A stretch of DNA of 40,846 bases from Succinatimonas hippei YIT 12066 (lineage in GTDB: Bacteria > Pseudomonadota > Gammaproteobacteria > Enterobacterales > Succinivibrionaceae). The translations under genes were made by a program, and so were the position numbers. This document shows, one piece after another, positions 37,301 to 40,846 of this stretch. The stretch is taken from NCBI RefSeq assembly GCF_000188195.1, contig NZ_GL831017.1:30354-71199 (forward strand), in the 5' to 3' direction. Position 1 is the stretch's first letter, and each line of letters opens with the position of its first letter. A model generated the notes under the pieces. That model saw only the letters and a list, made by a program, of their open reading frames with translations, did not search any database and had not been told where the DNA came from.

Positions 37301-37650
37301 GAAAGATCGCAGTATCGAAAATTCATTCCTGCTCCACAGCTACTACCGCAGCGCAAGTATATTAAAAAAAACTAATAAATTTCACCACAACTTAATTAAA
37401 TGATCAACAAGAAATTTCTAAAAAGCTGAAAAAAATGCGGTACCGGGGCCCATAATCAAAATATTTAATGAACTTTTAGCGTAATAATTTCAAGTCAACT
37501 GCCCCAAGCTGCGTTTTTCTCCACGCCAAGGTGAGAAAAATCCGCGGATTTATCTTCGTTTGATGTAAAATAGCAACGCATTTTTTCTTACAAAGAAATT
37601 CTCTGTTCTTTGCTTAATCTGTCTTATTTTTATTTATGGAGTCTTCTAAG
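37301..37650 (+). promoter_or_regulatory. purH leader and promoter region
   Basis: This 350-base stretch has no supported gene. A 14-bp perfect palindrome AAATCCGCGGATTT lies at 37538-37551, preceded by an 8-bp inverted repeat (TTTTTCTC 37514-37521, GAGAAAAA 37533-37540). A -10-like TAAAAT follows at 37566-37571, but no -35 fits well. I saw no PurR box of the E. coli kind. The palindrome is a good operator candidate. Confidence 0.4.
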
Positions 37651-39237
37651 ATGGATCTTTATCGTCCTATCAAAAGAGCCTTAATCAGCGTTTCCGATAA
37701 AACCGGCGTCGTTGAATTTGCCAAAGAACTGGCAAAACGCAATGTCGAAATTCTTTCAACCGGCGGCACTGCCAAATTACTTGAAGAAAATGGCGTTAAG
37801 GTCATTGAAGTCTCCGACTATACCGGATTCCCTGAAATGATGAGCGGCCGTCTGAAAACCCTGCATCCTTTAGTCCACGGCGGAATCTTAGGTCGTCGCG
37901 GCACCGATGAAGCCGTTATGCAGGAGCACGGCATCAAAGCAATCGATCTTGTCTGCGTCAATTTATATCCGTTTGTCAAAACCGTTTCCGCTCCTGACTG
38001 CTCCCTTGAAAAAGCCATTGAAAATATTGATATCGGCGGTCCTACCATGGTTCGCGCCGCAGCTAAAAACCACCGCGATGTGGCAATTGTCGTAAGAGCC
38101 GAAGATTATGATCGCGTCATAAAAGAGATGGATGCAAACGAAGGTTCGCTTACTTATGAAACACGTTTTGATTTAGCTGTTGCCGCTTTTGAACATACCG
38201 CAGCTTATGACGGAGCTATCGCCAACTATTTCGGTCTTAAAGCTCCTGACTACGGAATTGATGACGGAGCAGAGCGCCATTTCCCGCGTACTTTAAACCA
38301 GCAATTTATCAAATTGCAGAATATGCGCTACGGTGAAAACCCTCACCAAAAAGCGGCTTTCTATAAAGAAGCTGACGTTAAATGCGCCTGCATCGCCACT
38401 GCAAAACAACTTCAGGGTAAAGAGCTTTCCTACAACAATATCGCCGATACCGATGCCGCTATCGAATGCGTCCGCGAATTCGACAAGCCCTGCTGCGTTA
38501 TCGTCAAGCATGCCAACCCGTGCGGCGTAGCTTTAGGACAAACTTTAGTCGAAGCATATGACAATGCTTTTGCCTGCGATCCTGAATCAGCTTTCGGCGG
38601 AATTATCGCCTTTAACCGTACTCTTGATAAAGATGCGGCCAAAGCTATCATCGATCGTCAATTCTGCGAAGTAATCGTAGCTCCGCATGTAACCGAAGAA
38701 GCAAAAGAAGAAGTTGCCCGCAAGAAAAATATCCGTTTACTGGAAATCGGCGATCTGAGCATCTCTCCTAAGCGTATGGACTTCAAGCGTGTAAACGGCG
38801 GTCTTTTGGTTCAGGAAGCTGACACCGAAACCGTTATGCGTGAAGATCTTAAAGTCGTTACCAAACGCGCTCCGACTGATGATGAGCTTGAAGAGCTGTT
38901 CTTTGCATGGAAAGTCTGCAAGTACACCAAATCAAACGCTATCGTTTACACCAACAACAAACGTACTTTAGGCATCGGCTGCGGTCAAACAAGCCGCGTT
39001 TTCTCAGCCCGCATCGCCTGCCTGCGCGCAGAAGACGCTAAGCTCTCGCTTGAAGGTGCCGCTTTGGCCTCTGATGCTTTCTTCCCGTTCCGCGACGGTG
39101 TCGATGCCGCCGCAGCTGCCGGTATTAAGTGCATTATCCAGCCGGGCGGTTCTATTCGTGATGAAGAAGTGATCAAGGCAGCTGACGAACACGGTATTGC
39201 CATGGTATTTACCGGCATGCGTCATTTCCGCCACTAA
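37651..39237 (+). CDS. purH: Bifunctional AICAR transformylase/IMP cyclohydrolase
   Basis: PurH does the last two steps of IMP synthesis. Start set at ATG 37651 ([20 protein letters not shown]): GGAG lies 9 bases upstream, and the ATG at 37636 has no such site and is itself next to that GGAG. The 528-residue protein matches E. coli (529): N-terminal IMP cyclohydrolase with [11 protein letters not shown]-terminal transformylase with [11 protein letters not shown]. It is followed by purD after 15 bases. Confidence 0.97.
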   Translation: MDLYRPIKRALISVSDKTGVVEFAKELAKRNVEILSTGGTAKLLEENGVKVIEVSDYTGFPEMMSGRLKTLHPLVHGGILGRRGTDEAVMQEHGIKAIDLVCVNLYPFVKTVSAPDCSLEKAIENIDIGGPTMVRAAAKNHRDVAIVVRAEDYDRVIKEMDANEGSLTYETRFDLAVAAFEHTAAYDGAIANYFGLKAPDYGIDDGAERHFPRTLNQQFIKLQNMRYGENPHQKAAFYKEADVKCACIATAKQLQGKELSYNNIADTDAAIECVREFDKPCCVIVKHANPCGVALGQTLVEAYDNAFACDPESAFGGIIAFNRTLDKDAAKAIIDRQFCEVIVAPHVTEEAKEEVARKKNIRLLEIGDLSISPKRMDFKRVNGGLLVQEADTETVMREDLKVVTKRAPTDDELEELFFAWKVCKYTKSNAIVYTNNKRTLGIGCGQTSRVFSARIACLRAEDAKLSLEGAALASDAFFPFRDGVDAAAAAGIKCIIQPGGSIRDEEVIKAADEHGIAMVFTGMRHFRH

Positions 39238-39252
39238 TTAAAGGAGTCTTAA

Positions 39253-40536
39253 ATGAAAGTTTTAGTAATCGGCAACGGCGGACGTGAACATGCTCTTGCT
39301 TGGCGTGCCTCTCTTTCTCCCCTTGCCGACAAGGTTTTTGTTGCTCCGGGCAACCCCGGTACCGCCCGTGAAGAGAAAATGGAAAACGTCAATATCTCCG
39401 TAGGTGATATTGCGGGCCTAGTAAAATTTGCCAAAGACAATAAAATCGATCTGACCATTGTCGGACCTGAAGCACCTCTCGTTGACGGCGTCGTTGATGC
39501 TTTTAAAGCTGAAGGCCTTACCATTTTCGGACCCAGCAAAGCTGCAGCACAGCTTGAAGGATCCAAATCATTTACCAAAGACTTTTTAAAGCGCCATAAC
39601 ATTCCTACCGCCGCATACGAAATTTTCGACAATGCCGAAAAAGCCTGCGCTTATATCAAAGAGCAAGGAGCTCCGATTGTTATTAAAGCTGACGGTCTTG
39701 CAGCAGGCAAAGGCGTAGTCGTAGCCATGACCGAAGATGAAGCAATCTCCGCCGTCCACTCCATGCTTGACGATCATGCTTTCGGCAATGCCGGAGCCCG
39801 CGTCGTCATTGAAGAGTTCATGGAAGGAGAAGAAGCCTCCTTCATCGTTATGTCCGACTCCATTAACGCACTTCCGATGGCAACCAGCCAAGATCACAAG
39901 CGTGTCGGCGATGGAGATACCGGCCCTAATACCGGCGGCATGGGCGCTTATTCTCCGGCTCCCGTTGTAACTAAAGACGTTTATGACCGTGTCATGAATG
40001 AGATCATTAATCCGACTTTAGAAGGTATGCGTAAAGACGGCATTCCTTACTTCGGTTTCCTCTATGCAGGTCTTATGATTGGTAAAAACGGAGCTCCCCG
40101 CGTTGTCGAGTTCAACTGCCGTTTCGGCGATCCTGAAACCCAGCCTATCATGTTGCGCATGCAGTCAGATTTAGTTGATTTATGCCTTAAAGGTGCTAAG
40201 GAAAACGGACTTCAAGGACTTGAGGTCAAATACGATCCTCGTCCTGCAGTAGGCGTTGTCCTTGCAGCTGAAGGATACCCGGCATCACCGCGCAAAGGTG
40301 ACGAAATTTCAGGACTTGATGAAAAAACTCCTGAAGGCACCAAAATTTTTGAAGCAGGAACCAAATCTGTTGACGGCAAAGTAGTAACCTCCGGCGGACG
40401 TGTTTTATGCGTTACAGCTTTAGGCGATGATATCAAAGACGCTCGTGACCGCGCCTATAAACTCATTGAGAAAGTCCACTTCAACGGCATGTTCTATCGC
40501 AAGGATATTGCCTGGCGTGCTTTAAAGCGTAACTAA
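39253..40536 (+). CDS. purD: Phosphoribosylamine--glycine ligase
   Basis: PurD joins phosphoribosylamine and glycine, the second step of purine synthesis. The 427-residue protein is an ATP-grasp enzyme: GNGGREHALAWR at the N-terminus, IKADGLAAGKGVVVA, DHKRVGDGDTGPNTGGMGAY and EFNCRFGDPETQP. AAAGGAG before the ATG. It forms an operon with purH, as in E. coli. Confidence 0.98.
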   Translation: MKVLVIGNGGREHALAWRASLSPLADKVFVAPGNPGTAREEKMENVNISVGDIAGLVKFAKDNKIDLTIVGPEAPLVDGVVDAFKAEGLTIFGPSKAAAQLEGSKSFTKDFLKRHNIPTAAYEIFDNAEKACAYIKEQGAPIVIKADGLAAGKGVVVAMTEDEAISAVHSMLDDHAFGNAGARVVIEEFMEGEEASFIVMSDSINALPMATSQDHKRVGDGDTGPNTGGMGAYSPAPVVTKDVYDRVMNEIINPTLEGMRKDGIPYFGFLYAGLMIGKNGAPRVVEFNCRFGDPETQPIMLRMQSDLVDLCLKGAKENGLQGLEVKYDPRPAVGVVLAAEGYPASPRKGDEISGLDEKTPEGTKIFEAGTKSVDGKVVTSGGRVLCVTALGDDIKDARDRAYKLIEKVHFNGMFYRKDIAWRALKRN

Positions 40537-40566
40537 TGATTGATTTAATCACAAGTTAAAAAATTT

Positions 40567-40597
40567 AAGGCTGTAGAAAAAATCTGCAGCCTTTTTT
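40567..40597 (+). terminator. Rho-independent terminator of purHD
   Basis: AAGGCTG (40567-40573) pairs with CAGCCTT (40587-40593) with further pairs toward the loop, followed by TTTTCG. It lies 30 bases after the purD stop. Confidence 0.9.
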
Positions 40598-40604
40598 CGT
40601 TGAA

Positions 40605-40846
40605 TCAATTCTTAAGAATTTTCCACTCTCCCTTTTGACTGCTTCCATTACGGGTAATTAATTTACGTTGTCTAAGCTTTGCAATATAGTATTTTACTTT
40701 TGCCGGTGTCCACCCCAAATTTAAAGCCATCTCTTGCTGTGTAATCCTAGGATCTTGCAAAACTAGATCAACTATTGCCTTTTCCTCTTTTCCATATTCA
40801 ACTAAGTTTTTGCTAGAACTGAAGTTAGGTTGATCAATATCTTGGT
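40605..40846 (-). CDS. Winged-helix protein, C-terminal part; start beyond window edge
   Basis: An open frame runs from the right edge to a TGA at 40605-40607 (80 codons). The visible end carries a winged helix: ITQQEMALNLGWTPAKVKYY, then KLRQRKLITRNGSSQKGEWK. This arrangement of a DNA-binding tail is often found at the end of AlbA_2/Schlafen-like ATP-binding regulators, but the rest is out of view, so other regulators are possible. It may mark the start of another accessory region. Confidence 0.5.
   Translation of the reverse strand, partial: QDIDQPNFSSSKNLVEYGKEEKAIVDLVLQDPRITQQEMALNLGWTPAKVKYYIAKLRQRKLITRNGSSQKGEWKILKN

Noticed and set aside
37636-37650. Upstream ATG for purH
   Set aside because: No ribosome binding site before it; its GGAG is the site for the next ATG.

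Overview
The window looks like chromosomal DNA of a fermentative gammaproteobacterium. The markers are a complete Na+-NQR operon (nqrA-F), LolCDE and LolB lipoprotein sorting, SlyD, ThiI with a rhodanese domain, a two-gene pheST, and the neighbours thiI/yajL and xseB-ispA-dxs, which also sit near each other in enterobacteria. The overall set would fit the Succinivibrionaceae/Aeromonadales side of the class. That is an impression from gene content and protein style, not a measured placement.

Layout. 1-2.4 kb: accessory DNA with a cut-off IS4-type transposase and an AbiL/RloA-like AAA ATPase. 2.5-4.9 kb: two tiny membrane proteins and a large exported protein of unknown function, all on the minus strand. 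5.0-10.9 kb: nqrABCDEF on the minus strand, closed by a clear terminator. 11.2-19.4 kb: a tightly packed minus-strand run pheS-pheT-xseB-ispA-dxs-yajQ-ampG, read from a promoter near 19.46 kb. It mixes tRNA charging, exonuclease VII small subunit, isoprenoid synthesis and muropeptide uptake. 19.6-23.3 kb: lolC-lolD-lolE-yajL on the plus strand. 23.35-25.65 kb: thiI and slyD on the minus strand; slyD carries a repetitive His/Cys tail. 25.69-27.72 kb: an apparently intact IS200/IS605 element (tnpA, tnpB and a probable omega RNA) inserted just upstream of slyD.

27.7-31.1 kb: a small membrane protein, a PlsC-like acyltransferase and glgC on the minus strand. 31.4-32.7 kb: mtnN and an Smr-domain gene on the plus strand. 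32.8-34.4 kb: asd and a small membrane protein on the minus strand. 34.55-36.9 kb: ycaO and lolB on the plus strand. 36.95-37.2 kb: an HU gene on the minus strand. 37.65-40.5 kb: purH-purD on the plus strand with a terminator. The window ends in the 3' part of a minus-strand winged-helix protein.

Most of the window is housekeeping. I did not find a convincing undescribed multi-gene system. The parts most worth a second look are the lone AAA ATPase with altered catalytic motifs beside an IS, the 30-residue and 69-residue membrane proteins downstream of an unknown exported protein, the SlyD metal-binding repeat tail, the TnpB/omega RNA element upstream of slyD, and palindromes in the purH and acyltransferase leaders. 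I saw no tRNA, rRNA or CRISPR array.
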